Below are positions 25,949 to 34,024 of a stretch of DNA of 64,000 nt, one piece after another. The notes below the pieces were generated by a model. The model made no database searches. It was not told the origin of the DNA and saw only the letters and a program-made list of their open reading frames with translations. The stretch is taken from NCBI RefSeq assembly GCF_900103955.1, contig NZ_FNIL01000001.1:1-64000 (forward strand), in the 5' to 3' direction. Numbering within the stretch: position 1 is the stretch's first letter; the number at the start of each line of letters is the position of its first letter. Position numbers and translations under genes: made by a program. The stretch is from Alkalicoccus daliensis. GTDB taxonomy: Bacteria; Bacillota; Bacilli; Bacillales; Salisediminibacteriaceae.

Positions 25949-26412
25949 GAGTGTTCCAGGTTGTCGGCTGGTCAAACTCCGGTAAAACGACCCTCACTGC
26001 AGAACTGATCACTTTTTTTAGTGCGCAGGGTGTGAAAGTAAGTACCATCAAGCATCACGGAAAAGCAGAGGTGCTGCATCTGGACCGCGGAGAGACGGAT
26101 ACCGCAAAACATCGGAAAGCAGGGGCAGTCAGTTCGATGCTGACGAGCAAAGGGGAGCAGCAGTGGAACATTGAACAGCCTCTCTCCCTGGAAATGATGA
26201 TTCAAATGCATCTGCTTCTCGGGACTGAATTGCTGCTGATTGAAGGATATAAACAGGAAATGTACCCTAAAATTGCTGTCAGCGATAGTGGAGCGGCTCC
26301 TGCTTCGATTACCAACGTGAAAGCAGTATGGAATAAAGAAACGGACGAGTTGCATCACTCAATCGAAGAACTGGGGAGGATTGTATGGGAGAAAAGCGAA
26401 ATTATTTTGTAA
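25945..26412 (+). CDS. mobB: Molybdopterin-guanine dinucleotide biosynthesis protein MobB
   Basis: This 155-residue GTP-binding adaptor has P-loop GWSNSGKTTL (residues about 8-17), then STIKHHGKAE and the LLLIEGYKQE motif. It helps MobA convert molybdopterin to the guanine dinucleotide form. The GTG start overlaps the TGA of moeA by four bases, and the 3' end overlaps moaE, which points to tight translational coupling. Confidence 0.93.
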   Translation: MRVFQVVGWSNSGKTTLTAELITFFSAQGVKVSTIKHHGKAEVLHLDRGETDTAKHRKAGAVSSMLTSKGEQQWNIEQPLSLEMMIQMHLLLGTELLLIEGYKQEMYPKIAVSDSGAAPASITNVKAVWNKETDELHHSIEELGRIVWEKSEIIL

Positions 26413-26861
26413 CGGAAGAACCGCTGCCAACTGAAGAATTAATTCAATCGGTCATTCGGCCGGAAGCTGGGGCAGTGACGACATTTATTGGAACTGTTAG
26501 AGAACTCACAGAAGGAAAACGGACGCTTTCCCTAACTTATGAGGCATATAAACCAATGGCGGAAAAGAAGTTAGCCCAGCTGGGAGCAGAATTAGAAGCG
26601 AAATATGAAGGAACGAAAGTTGCAATGGCACATCGGATTGGGAAACTTGAAATTTCTGAAACTGCTGTAGTAATTGCAGTTTCTTCACCGCACCGGGACG
26701 CCTCCTTTAAAGCAAGCCGGGAAGCAATTGAGCGGATTAAAGAATTTGTCCCTATTTGGAAAAAAGAACACTGGGAAGACGGCGAAATGTGGATTGGCGA
26801 CCAGCTGGAAAATGTATCCTATAAAGATCAAAAGAAACCGGGAGAGGAAGAAAGCCCATGA
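26385..26861 (+). CDS. moaE: Molybdopterin synthase catalytic subunit MoaE
   Basis: This 158-residue MoaE transfers sulfur from MoaD thiocarboxylate to precursor Z. Recognisable segments are GAVTTFIGTVRELTEGK, LTYEAYKPMAEKKL, MAHRIGKLEISETAVVIAV, SPHRDASFKASREAIERIKEFVPIWKKE (catalytic Lys) and the WIGDQ end. It overlaps mobB by 28 bases and moaD by four. It has a highly charged C-terminal tail. Confidence 0.94.
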   Translation: MGEKRNYFVTEEPLPTEELIQSVIRPEAGAVTTFIGTVRELTEGKRTLSLTYEAYKPMAEKKLAQLGAELEAKYEGTKVAMAHRIGKLEISETAVVIAVSSPHRDASFKASREAIERIKEFVPIWKKEHWEDGEMWIGDQLENVSYKDQKKPGEEESP

Positions 26862-27094
26862 TTAAGGTATTGTTTTTTGCAGGTATGAAAGAGCAGGCGG
26901 GGACAGCAGAATATGAACTGCAGCAGAAGGAAATCGCTGTGGCGGAGATCCGTGCAAAGGTACGGGCAGAGTTTCCTGGGGTGACGGGGACAGACAGGGC
27001 GATGGTTGCGATCAATGAAGAATTTACGAATGAAGATGATACTGCAAGAACAGGGGATGTAGTTGCATTTATCCCTCCTGTTTCGGGCGGGTAA
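26858..27094 (+). CDS. moaD: Molybdopterin synthase sulfur carrier subunit MoaD
   Basis: This 78-residue ubiquitin-like protein ends in the essential Gly-Gly (FIPPVSGG), which is adenylated and thiocarboxylated before donating sulfur in the MoaE complex. The start overlaps the moaE stop (ATGA). Sequence MVAINEEF and ARTGDVVAFIPPVSGG are standard for MoaD. Confidence 0.94.
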   Translation: MIKVLFFAGMKEQAGTAEYELQQKEIAVAEIRAKVRAEFPGVTGTDRAMVAINEEFTNEDDTARTGDVVAFIPPVSGG

Positions 27095-27110
27095 GAAAGG
27101 AATGTCAGCT

Positions 27111-27401
27111 ATGCAGATTTTTATAAAAGATGAGGCAGCAGCGTGGTTTAAGGAAGAACTCCTGCAGAAAGAGGAGGAGTCTATACAGTTTTTTGTGAGG
27201 TATGGAGGATGCGGTGATTTTCAATCCGGCTTTTCACTCGGCGTCACTGTAAACACTCCGGAAGATCCTGCAGCAGTGACAGAAAAAAATGGAATTACTT
27301 ATTTCATTGAGGAAAAAGATGCCTGGTATTTTGATGAGAAAGATCTCACCGTAGTGTATGATAGAGAGAAAGCAGAAATTGCATATGAACACAGCTTGTA
27401 A
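27111..27401 (+). CDS. HesB/YneR-like protein
   Basis: This 96-residue HesB-like protein has the family pattern FFVRYGGCGDFQSGFSLGV near residue 30, but lacks the C-terminal CxC pair of A-type iron-sulfur carriers, as in the YneR group of bacilli. Its biochemical role is not established. The start ATG follows AAGAAAGGA. It follows moaD by 16 bases, probably in the same operon, possibly because molybdoenzyme biosynthesis needs Fe-S clusters (inference). Confidence 0.82.
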   Translation: MQIFIKDEAAAWFKEELLQKEEESIQFFVRYGGCGDFQSGFSLGVTVNTPEDPAAVTEKNGITYFIEEKDAWYFDEKDLTVVYDREKAEIAYEHSL

Positions 27402-27419
27402 CAAAGGGAGGAAGTCCCG

Positions 27420-27587
27420 ATGAGGCTTACGATAGGTCTTCTGATTTTTTCTCTCACTGCAGTCGGCTTATATGTTATTCTGGATCTCTGGACAAATGTG
27501 CCTATGGAAGTGGCAGTCATTGCTTCTCTGGGCGGAGGAGCATTACTGGAATGGAGTTTTTTACACTTCTCCAAGGAAAGAATCTAA
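27420..27587 (+). CDS. Small membrane protein, 55 residues
   Basis: A short frame MRLTIGLLIFSLTAVGLYV... follows GGGAGG at a good distance. It has two predicted helices separated by LWTNVPMEV, and ends HFSKERI. It lies 18 bases after the HesB-like gene, so it is likely the last gene of the molybdopterin operon. Function unknown. Confidence 0.6.
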   Translation: MRLTIGLLIFSLTAVGLYVILDLWTNVPMEVAVIASLGGGALLEWSFLHFSKERI

Positions 27588-27678
27588 TCTTATTTACAGC
27601 TGAAAAATAAGAAAAAACTGTTAAAATGATAGTCAGGGGATTGGAGATCGCTTTGAAATGGTGAAGGAGTGGACACGA

Positions 27679-28641
27679 GTGAAGCAAATAGGGATATTAG
27701 CTGTATTACTGCTTCTGTTCTCAGGCTGTGCGTTAGCAGAAGAGAAAAAAGAAGCAACGGTGGGCCTTTTGCTCACCCATCCGATAGAGGACCAGGAGTG
27801 GAATCAGCAGGGATATCAAGGAGCTTTACAGCTGGAGTCAGAGCTGGAAGCAGAAATTCACGTACGGGAAAATATCCGTACATTTGAGGAAGTAAGTGAA
27901 GCAGTGGAGGAGCTTGCAGCGGAGGGGGTAAATCTTCTCTTCGGTCATAGTTCCTTATACGCAGATATGTTTATGAATCTGAAAGATGAATATCCGGAGA
28001 TTCATTTTGTAACCTTTAACGAATCTACTACCGGGGAAAACATTACAAGTGTAAATTTTGAAGGCTATGCGATGGGATATTTTGCTGGTATGCTTGCTGC
28101 AGAAACATCCCCGCGTGGACATATTGCAGCAATCGGTGCTTATCCTTATCAGCCCGAGGTGCAGGGGTATGCAGCAGGAGCAATGGCGCATAATCCTGAA
28201 ATTGAAGTTACGCTCCGCTTCACGGAAAGCTGGGTGGATAAAGAGGAAGCTTTACTGCTCTTTGATGAATTAAGAAAAGACGGGGCAGATGTATTTTACC
28301 CTGCCGGAGATGGATTTCATAAAGACATTATTGAAAAAACGGAAGATGCCGGGCTTTATGCGATCGGTTATATAAGTGACCAGTATGAATTAGGGGAAGA
28401 AACTGTTCTTACGAGCACGATGCAGCATGTAGAGCAGGTATACTTAATGGTGGGTGAAAACTTTATCTCTGGTACACTGGAGGCAGGCAGTCTCTCATTT
28501 GATTTTCAGGACGACGCCATTTCCTTAGGAACTTTCAGTGACGCTGTTCCGGAAAACACCCGTCGCTGGCTTGAAAATGCTGTAGAAGCGTATAAAGAAA
28601 CTGGCCTTTTGCCACATGAGGAAGAAACAGAGGAGGGGTAA
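27679..28641 (+). CDS. BMP-family lipoprotein, Med-like
   Basis: This 320-residue protein has lipobox LFSGC (about Cys16) and the basic-membrane-protein/PnrA-like periplasmic fold (VGLLLTHPIEDQEWNQQGYQGAL, LLFGHSSLY, SVNFEGYAMGYFAGMLAA, VFYPAGDGFHKDI). Length and lone context match B. subtilis Med, a positive regulator of competence factor ComK, rather than a nucleoside ABC transporter component. There is no ABC transporter or comZ next door. The GTG start was chosen by AAGGAG nine bases upstream; an ATG seven codons earlier is possible. Confidence 0.8.
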   Translation: MKQIGILAVLLLLFSGCALAEEKKEATVGLLLTHPIEDQEWNQQGYQGALQLESELEAEIHVRENIRTFEEVSEAVEELAAEGVNLLFGHSSLYADMFMNLKDEYPEIHFVTFNESTTGENITSVNFEGYAMGYFAGMLAAETSPRGHIAAIGAYPYQPEVQGYAAGAMAHNPEIEVTLRFTESWVDKEEALLLFDELRKDGADVFYPAGDGFHKDIIEKTEDAGLYAIGYISDQYELGEETVLTSTMQHVEQVYLMVGENFISGTLEAGSLSFDFQDDAISLGTFSDAVPENTRRWLENAVEAYKETGLLPHEEETEEG

Positions 28642-28644
28642 GGT

Positions 28645-29199
28645 ATGAAAGAACATACATTAGCACCGGTAGCTGCAAGGGAGTCGATTCATTTATTAGG
28701 AGGGCTTATTCAAACAAGAGAAAAGCTTTTGGAGCTGTTAAATGATCTGGACGAAAAAGATATCCATCATAAAGTACAGGATTTCCCTACCATTGCAGGC
28801 TATTCTCTGCACCTCGCTCAAATTGAGTGGTGGTGGAACCATATGGTACTTCGGGAAGAAGGTATTTCTGAAGAAGACCGGGACCGCTTTTATTTCACGG
28901 AAAAGCAGGAAATTACCTGTCCGGAACATCTTGAAAAGGGGTATCTGCTTGCAAGGCTTGGGGAAGCAAGGATGAAAACCCGTGAGTATTATATGGATCT
29001 TTCTGATCAGGAATTTCATCGCCCGTCACTTACAATCAAAGATTTAAATGAAGAAGAAACTTATTCGGCTGAATGGGTGCTGTATCATCTGCTGAACCAC
29101 GAAAGCTATCATATTGGCCAGATGTATATGCTGCGCCGCTGGATAAATGGCCAGCGGGAAAAATGGGAACATTTTAATACTCCCTATTTGTCGCTGTAA
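28645..29199 (+). CDS. DinB/YfiT-like metal-dependent protein
   Basis: This 184-residue four-helix bundle of the DinB superfamily has a metal triad most likely at H56 (GYSLHLAQIEWWW) and the HESYHIGQ pair near 150-155. Family members include thiol-dependent transferases; many are unassigned. It begins three bases after the Med-like gene stop, so the two are co-translated. Confidence 0.82.
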   Translation: MKEHTLAPVAARESIHLLGGLIQTREKLLELLNDLDEKDIHHKVQDFPTIAGYSLHLAQIEWWWNHMVLREEGISEEDRDRFYFTEKQEITCPEHLEKGYLLARLGEARMKTREYYMDLSDQEFHRPSLTIKDLNEEETYSAEWVLYHLLNHESYHIGQMYMLRRWINGQREKWEHFNTPYLSL

Positions 29200-29219
29200 T
29201 AAAGGAAGGACGTGTCATT

Positions 29220-29546
29220 TTGTCACAAAATAAAGAAGCGATGACAAAGCTTGCGAAGCGGGTTGTCGAGGGATATGAAGAAGTGCATAATAAAAACTAT
29301 GCTCGTGCCCAGCAGCTGCTTGAGCCGCTTGTACCAATGCTTCACAGTGAAACGAAACCAAATATTAAGCTGCTTGCTTATTCAGCAATTGCACAAATAG
29401 GTGCAAAAGATGTAGACCATTTTCTGCAGACGTATGAAATGATTAAGCTGCAAAAACCATCAACATCGCAGGAAAAAGCACTCATTAAAAGAGTAGATGA
29501 ATTATTTGAAACTTTAATGGAAACGATGAATGAAGACAAGAAATAA
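29220..29546 (+). CDS. Small helical (TPR-like) cytosolic protein
   Basis: This 108-residue protein is predicted almost all helical, with repeat-like NKNYARAQQLLEPLVPML reminiscent of a tetratricopeptide repeat pair. It has no signal peptide. Start TTG follows AAAGGAAGGA. It ends the Med-like/DinB set before a strong terminator. I do not recognise a family. Confidence 0.65.
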   Translation: MSQNKEAMTKLAKRVVEGYEEVHNKNYARAQQLLEPLVPMLHSETKPNIKLLAYSAIAQIGAKDVDHFLQTYEMIKLQKPSTSQEKALIKRVDELFETLMETMNEDKK

Positions 29547-29558
29547 AAAGCGCATTTA

Positions 29559-29593
29559 AAAAACCACTGGAGACCTTTCTCCAGTGGTTTTTT
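29559..29593 (+). terminator. Terminator of Med-like operon
   Basis: A 12-bp stem (AAAACCACTGGAG / CTCCAGTGGTTT) is followed by TTTTTTTAT. Confidence 0.9.
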
Positions 29594-29730
29594 TATCTTA
29601 CCCATAATATATAATGCTGCATAAATTTAAGTCATGAATTACAAAAGTATCAATTTTAAAGGCAGAAGTTTTATTATTCACGCAGTTCCGACGGGAAACA
29701 TCAACGAAAAGCTGAAAATTTCAGTAACAA

Positions 29731-29967
29731 TTACTGCAGATGCTGTTCTTTTAAATAAAGTTTTTCTTTGAGTTTCCCTCTCATATAAAGGTATATACCG
29801 AAGCTGATAAAACTAAAAATAAGGAAAAGAATATTTACAAGTCCAAAAAGTTGTCGTCCCTGTGAGTTAATATAATTAAATATGCTGATTCCGATAAATG
29901 CAGCGAGCATGATAACTACCAGAAAAAGCAGCGTATTTTTAACTATGCTTAATTGTTCAACTGTCAT
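29731..29967 (-). CDS. Small membrane protein (2 TM)
   Basis: This 78-residue protein has helices at about 12-32 and 42-62, and a basic tail (RGKLKEKLYLKEQHLQ). GGAGG precedes the ATG. No family recognised. Confidence 0.65.
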   Translation of the reverse strand: MTVEQLSIVKNTLLFLVVIMLAAFIGISIFNYINSQGRQLFGLVNILFLIFSFISFGIYLYMRGKLKEKLYLKEQHLQ

Positions 29968-30074
29968 ATTGTTTCCTCCTTAATAGAAAAAATGTGGTGC
30001 ATTCAAAAAGCCTAATGTTTAATTCATATAATGACAAAGGCTGAATGTATTAAACACTATTAAATACAAATTTC

Positions 30075-30305
30075 TTATTCCTCCTCATTTTCTTCAATCA
30101 GTTTTTTTTCTTTATATAACCTATTAAGCTTAAGCTCCAGTTCACGAATTTCACGGTTCATTACCCAAATTCTATGTTTCTTTGTTAATTTTTGAAAACG
30201 ATTTTTTTTAAGCGCTAATTTTTCCTCTTCTCCCTTAATTAGGGTATTTAATTTACGGAGCTCTACACTCTCCTGCACTGCCTTTCCCTTTTCATGCATG
30301 TCCAT
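30075..30305 (-). CDS. Small charged coiled-coil protein
   Basis: This 76-residue protein is about half Lys/Glu/Arg, with heptad-like Leu spacing (LRKLNTLIKGEEEKLALKKN, LELKLNRLYKEKKLIEE). No Cys, signal peptide or membrane segment. AAAGGAGT precedes the ATG. Function unknown. Confidence 0.6.
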   Translation of the reverse strand: MDMHEKGKAVQESVELRKLNTLIKGEEEKLALKKNRFQKLTKKHRIWVMNREIRELELKLNRLYKEKKLIEENEEE

Positions 30306-30562
30306 AAATTTAACTCCTTTCTCGCACTGTCATGATAAGTCCATTACTTTCACTAGTACCCAAGTTTAGATGGAATTTAAGCACTGACTTTAAACTAAAG
30401 ATATGAAAACTGAAAGAACAACAATAAATAATCCTGTAAAAAAACCTGTGTATAAAGAAAAAATTTCTAAACGGGAATTAATATTGCAGTCACATGTTTT
30501 AGTTATCCGCTAAAAGGATACAGGGAGGATGGAGATCATATAAATTTTAAGGAGATGAGAAG

Positions 30563-30913
30563 ATGACAATTTTACACTTAAGTACAAAAAATAAAGAGTT
30601 TGAAGAAAAGCAACTGGATAACTTTAATATCGATGCTATTCAAGGCATGGTAAATGGCTCTCCGGAAGCGTTATATCTTCCAGAGAACATTGTACTCTGG
30701 AAAAATCCAAAAGCCGCAGTATTAAATGAAGAAAAAACACTGGTTCTCCGTCATGAAGGAGAAATGAGCGATTATATCCACGGTGAAATCGTCGTAACTG
30801 GAACAGATGGTACGAAAACAACAGCATTGAATGAAGAGCAGAAAAAACAATTTAAGGATCAGTTAGAAAAAGTAGAAGTGGACGGCGAAACACTTTACGC
30901 AGTAAATTATTAA
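30563..30913 (+). CDS. Hypothetical cytosolic protein
   Basis: This 116-residue soluble acidic protein, with AAGGAGATGAG before the ATG, has a beta-rich middle (ALYLPENIVLWKNPKAAVL) and a C-terminal VEVDGETLYAVNY strand. It has its own terminator. I do not recognise the family. Confidence 0.65.
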   Translation: MTILHLSTKNKEFEEKQLDNFNIDAIQGMVNGSPEALYLPENIVLWKNPKAAVLNEEKTLVLRHEGEMSDYIHGEIVVTGTDGTKTTALNEEQKKQFKDQLEKVEVDGETLYAVNY

Positions 30914-30933
30914 TCCAGGTTCATGAAATAGGG

Positions 30934-30969
30934 GTCATCCTATGAAATATTCATAGGATGACTTTTTTA
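30934..30969 (+). terminator. Terminator of hypothetical gene
   Basis: A perfect 12-bp stem (GTCATCCTATGA / TCATAGGATGAC) is followed by TTTTTTATT. Confidence 0.9.
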
Positions 30970-31493
30970 TTAAAGAAATACCGATAAAGCTGAGAGTCTT
31001 AAAAAAGGAGCCGCAGGCATACCTTCCTTATAGCAGCGCCAGACTAAAACAAACCTAATTCGAAAAAATAAAATAAAAATTAAAATATTTTGAATATTAT
31101 GTTTAATAAAAGAAATGGGGGGTATATAAAGAATAATACAATAGATTCACAGCATAGGAAACTCAGCCATCGCGTTGAGTCCATAATTCATCTGCAAAAC
31201 AATAAAAGGAACAGGGGAATATATCTTTGAACAAAAGTAAAAGATAAAATCCTGATTTTCAAGTAATCCTTAAAAAGTTATGCAGAATAAAAATTCAGGG
31301 AATACAAAATGAAAATAAGAAAAGATCCAGTGATTTCTTATTTTATAAACATTTAATTTCTTGAAGAAAAAATTGTGGAGAGCAACTGAGGCTGATTGTT
31401 AAGCTGAAAGTAAGCAACTTAAATGGTGAATGCTTACAGCGGAAAAGTAACAAAAACAGCCAAGAAATGGTTGAGTTCCCTAAGCTGTGAATT
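30970..31493. other. Long AT-rich intergenic stretch
   Basis: About 520 bases without a gene that I can support. The last 120 bases are less AT-rich and lead into a very strong hairpin, which may indicate a small RNA on the plus strand, but no promoter stands out. Confidence 0.4.
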
Positions 31494-31534
31494 AAAGAAC
31501 CCCTCTGTTTTACTTATAAACAGAGGGGTTCTTT
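31494..31534. terminator. Very strong bidirectional terminator
   Basis: A 17-bp perfect stem (31494-31510 / 31518-31534) with a 7-base loop has A/T flanks on both sides. It ends transcription of the NlpC/P60 gene on the minus strand, and would also stop any plus-strand transcript from the 31 kb region. Confidence 0.88.
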
Positions 31535-31548
31535 ATGCAAGTTATTTT

Positions 31549-32220
31549 TTACATTCTTTTTGCGCCGAGGTATCTATCTTTCCAGTATGGATTGTCCATA
31601 TCTGTTACAGTAACTCCCGTAGAAGCGCCGGAGTGGATAAATTTATTATTGCCGAGATAAATACCTGCATGCGAAGGACCGGTTCTTGTTTCAAAAAATA
31701 CAAGGTCACCTTTGGCCGGTGTAGAAACTTTAGATCCGGCATTCCACATCTGTGCTACTGTTCTCGGGAGATTCTTTCCATTTTCAGCAAATGCATGCTG
31801 GATAAAACCGCTGCAGTCAAATCCGGAAGGCGTTGTGCCGCCCCATAAATAAGGGCTGCCCAGGTGCTTTTTTGAAGAAGCAATGACATTATCCACCATA
31901 TTGGAAGCGGCGTTAGCCTGGTCAGCGATCGGATTTGGAGCAGCTGAAGCCATTCCGAGAGAACCAAGTGTGCGAGGGCCTGCCACACCGTAAAAATTTC
32001 CGTTGGGATTGGATATACTAGAAGAAAGCTGATATTCCTGCACCGCTTTCAATGTTTTCGGTCCAAATATTCCATCAATGTTCGTGGAACTGTTAAACCC
32101 TTTAGAGTGAAGCACCTGCTGCAGCTCTTTTACAAAATCCCCTCGCGCACCTATTTTCATAGATTCCGCATTCACCGATGCAACTGCAGGAGAAGACCCT
32201 GGCATAGTTATATTTGTCAT
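31549..32220 (-). CDS. PG-binding and NlpC/P60 peptidase protein without clear signal peptide
   Basis: This 223-residue protein has an N-terminal peptidoglycan-binding domain 1 (about 20-85; IGARGDFVKELQQVLHSKGF, DGIFGPKTLKAVQEYQ) and a C-terminal NlpC/P60 domain (about 110-220). Catalytic residues are Cys in FDCSGFIQHAF, His in GPSHAGIYL, and a distal His in FIHSGAS. It should cleave gamma-D-Glu-meso-DAP bonds. No signal peptide is evident, so release may be by lysis or an unusual route; it resembles spore- or phage-type hydrolases. The ribosome-binding site GGGAG is distant from the ATG. Confidence 0.85.
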   Translation of the reverse strand: MTNITMPGSSPAVASVNAESMKIGARGDFVKELQQVLHSKGFNSSTNIDGIFGPKTLKAVQEYQLSSSISNPNGNFYGVAGPRTLGSLGMASAAPNPIADQANAASNMVDNVIASSKKHLGSPYLWGGTTPSGFDCSGFIQHAFAENGKNLPRTVAQMWNAGSKVSTPAKGDLVFFETRTGPSHAGIYLGNNKFIHSGASTGVTVTDMDNPYWKDRYLGAKRM

Positions 32221-32442
32221 GTTGAGAAACGCTCCCTTTTTATTACAGCCTGCTTATCACATAATATATGTACAAACTGAGAGTCATACGAAATATATTT
32301 ATTCAATAAAATTCCATTAATAAGTAAAAAAATCTGTAAATAGACAACTTTCTACATATATTGAGAGTACTATCAGATGAGAAAAAAAGCAAGGTGCTAA
32401 TAGAAGTATTACACGTAAAATCTTAAGGAAGGAAGATGGAAT

Positions 32443-32979
32443 ATGAGAGCAAAAGTATTAGGGTTTATCGCAGCGAGTCTTGATGGATACATTGCTACAA
32501 AAGAACATTCACTGGCATGGCTGTTTAGAAACGAAGGAAAAGAGGATAATGGATATGAAGAATTCTACAAAACAGTTGATAAAGTGGTAATGGGGAGAAA
32601 AACCTATGAATGGATTATTGGGGAAATGAAAGATAATTTTCCATACAAGGATAAAGATTGTTATGTATTTACAAGTCAATATCCCGCACCTGCTGAAAAC
32701 GTCACTTTTATTCAGGAATCTCCCCCGGTTTTTATCCGCTCACTTTTACAGCAGGAAGGAAATATATGGGTAGTCGGAGGCGGAAGCATATTGAAACCTC
32801 TATTAGAAAATAGACTGATAGATGAAATAGAAATATCTATCACCCCTGTACTGATAGGAGAAGGAATCAGACTTTTTCAGGAAGGGAATTATGAGGAGGA
32901 TCTCGAGTTGATTAATATAAGAAAATTTGATGATTTCGTATCGCTTAAATATCGTTTTAAACATGAATCAACAGGTTGA
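32443..32979 (+). CDS. Dihydrofolate reductase-family protein (RibD C-terminal type)
   Basis: This 178-residue reductase has the RibD_C/DHFR-like fold: GFIAASLDGYIA, VVMGRKTYEWI, CYVFTSQYP, WVVGGGSILKPLLENRLIDEIEISITPVLIGEGIRLF. Members of this group are NADPH-dependent reductases of unknown substrates rather than true DHFR. GGAAGGAAGATGG precedes the ATG. Monocistronic. Confidence 0.87.
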   Translation: MRAKVLGFIAASLDGYIATKEHSLAWLFRNEGKEDNGYEEFYKTVDKVVMGRKTYEWIIGEMKDNFPYKDKDCYVFTSQYPAPAENVTFIQESPPVFIRSLLQQEGNIWVVGGGSILKPLLENRLIDEIEISITPVLIGEGIRLFQEGNYEEDLELINIRKFDDFVSLKYRFKHESTG

Positions 32980-33022
32980 AATAAAGAGGCTCCCACTTCA
33001 CCGGAAACCTCTATATTTCATT

Positions 33023-34009
33023 TTATGAATGAACAGACTGACGAATCAGATTTACAGCTTCCATCAAAGCTGTTTCTGCTTCATCTATTATGCCGATAAA
33101 GGTAACAAAATCATGAAATAGTTCCTCATAATGGCTGTGTTTCACCTTGACTCCTGCATCTCTCAACTTTCCCGCATAATCTGCAGCTTCCTCGGCAAGT
33201 GGATCCAATCCGGCCGTAATAATAAGAGAAGGCGGAAGAGAGGCAAAAACATTTTCTTCGGCAAACAGCGGAGAGGCATAAGGATCTCTGCCATCTTCAG
33301 ATGTTTCAAGATAATACCCATGAAATTTTTTCATGCCGTATTCGGATAAAAGTATTTCTTCCATCCCTTCCAATTTATCCTGTGCATCTGTAATTAAATC
33401 GAGAGAGGGACAAATTAATATCTGGCCCGCAGGCATCTGCTTATTTTCTTGCAGCAGTTTCATTGATAATGCGGCAGTTAAATTTCCACCGGCACTGTCC
33501 CCGGCAATAATAAGCTGACTCGTGTGCACCTGCAGTCTTTCAGCATGATCTTCCACCCAATTAACTACCTCATAGCATTCTTCTAATGCGAAAGGAAATT
33601 TGTATTCAGGAGAAAGTGCGTAATCTACGCTTATAACGACACTTTCGCTTTTTTCAGACAGCAGCCTGCATATATTGTCCGTCATTTCTATATTCCCCAA
33701 GCTGAAACCTCCGCCATGAAGGTATATTACTGCAGGAAAAGGACCTTCTCCTGCAGGAGTGTAAATTCGCACGGGAGTGTCTCTTTTCGGATTCCCGGCA
33801 ATACCATCCCGAATACTGCCTGAATAGGGAAGTTTGGGCGCTTTCTGGTTTACCTCCATTACTTTCTTTCTAGCCTCTTTTATATTTTCAAGTGGCAGCT
33901 GAGGAGTGCGGCGAACTGCCTGCATAACAATTTTTTTCCTCCAGGCATTGGGAGCTGTTCTTAAAATACCTCGCTTTAATTTATTGGAAATAACTGTTCT
34001 ACTGGACAA
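33023..34009 (-). CDS. Alpha/beta hydrolase, HSL-family esterase
   Basis: This 328-residue esterase has the hormone-sensitive-lipase signature HGGGFSLG (oxyanion hole), nucleophile elbow GDSAGGN, then an Asp in the AGLDPLAEEA region and a His in HDFVTF. It lacks a signal peptide, so it is cytosolic. The TTG start at MSSRTVISN was chosen because GGAGGG lies seven bases upstream; the longer reading would include it as coding sequence. Likely hydrolyses short-chain acyl esters. Confidence 0.9.
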   Translation of the reverse strand: MSSRTVISNKLKRGILRTAPNAWRKKIVMQAVRRTPQLPLENIKEARKKVMEVNQKAPKLPYSGSIRDGIAGNPKRDTPVRIYTPAGEGPFPAVIYLHGGGFSLGNIEMTDNICRLLSEKSESVVISVDYALSPEYKFPFALEECYEVVNWVEDHAERLQVHTSQLIIAGDSAGGNLTAALSMKLLQENKQMPAGQILICPSLDLITDAQDKLEGMEEILLSEYGMKKFHGYYLETSEDGRDPYASPLFAEENVFASLPPSLIITAGLDPLAEEAADYAGKLRDAGVKVKHSHYEELFHDFVTFIGIIDEAETALMEAVNLIRQSVHS

Positions 34010-34024
34010 TTTATATCCCTCCAA

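Noticed and set aside
31423-31848. Plus-strand frame antisense to the NlpC/P60 gene
   Set aside because: Crosses the 17-bp terminator and overlaps a clear peptidase on the other strand; no ribosome-binding site.
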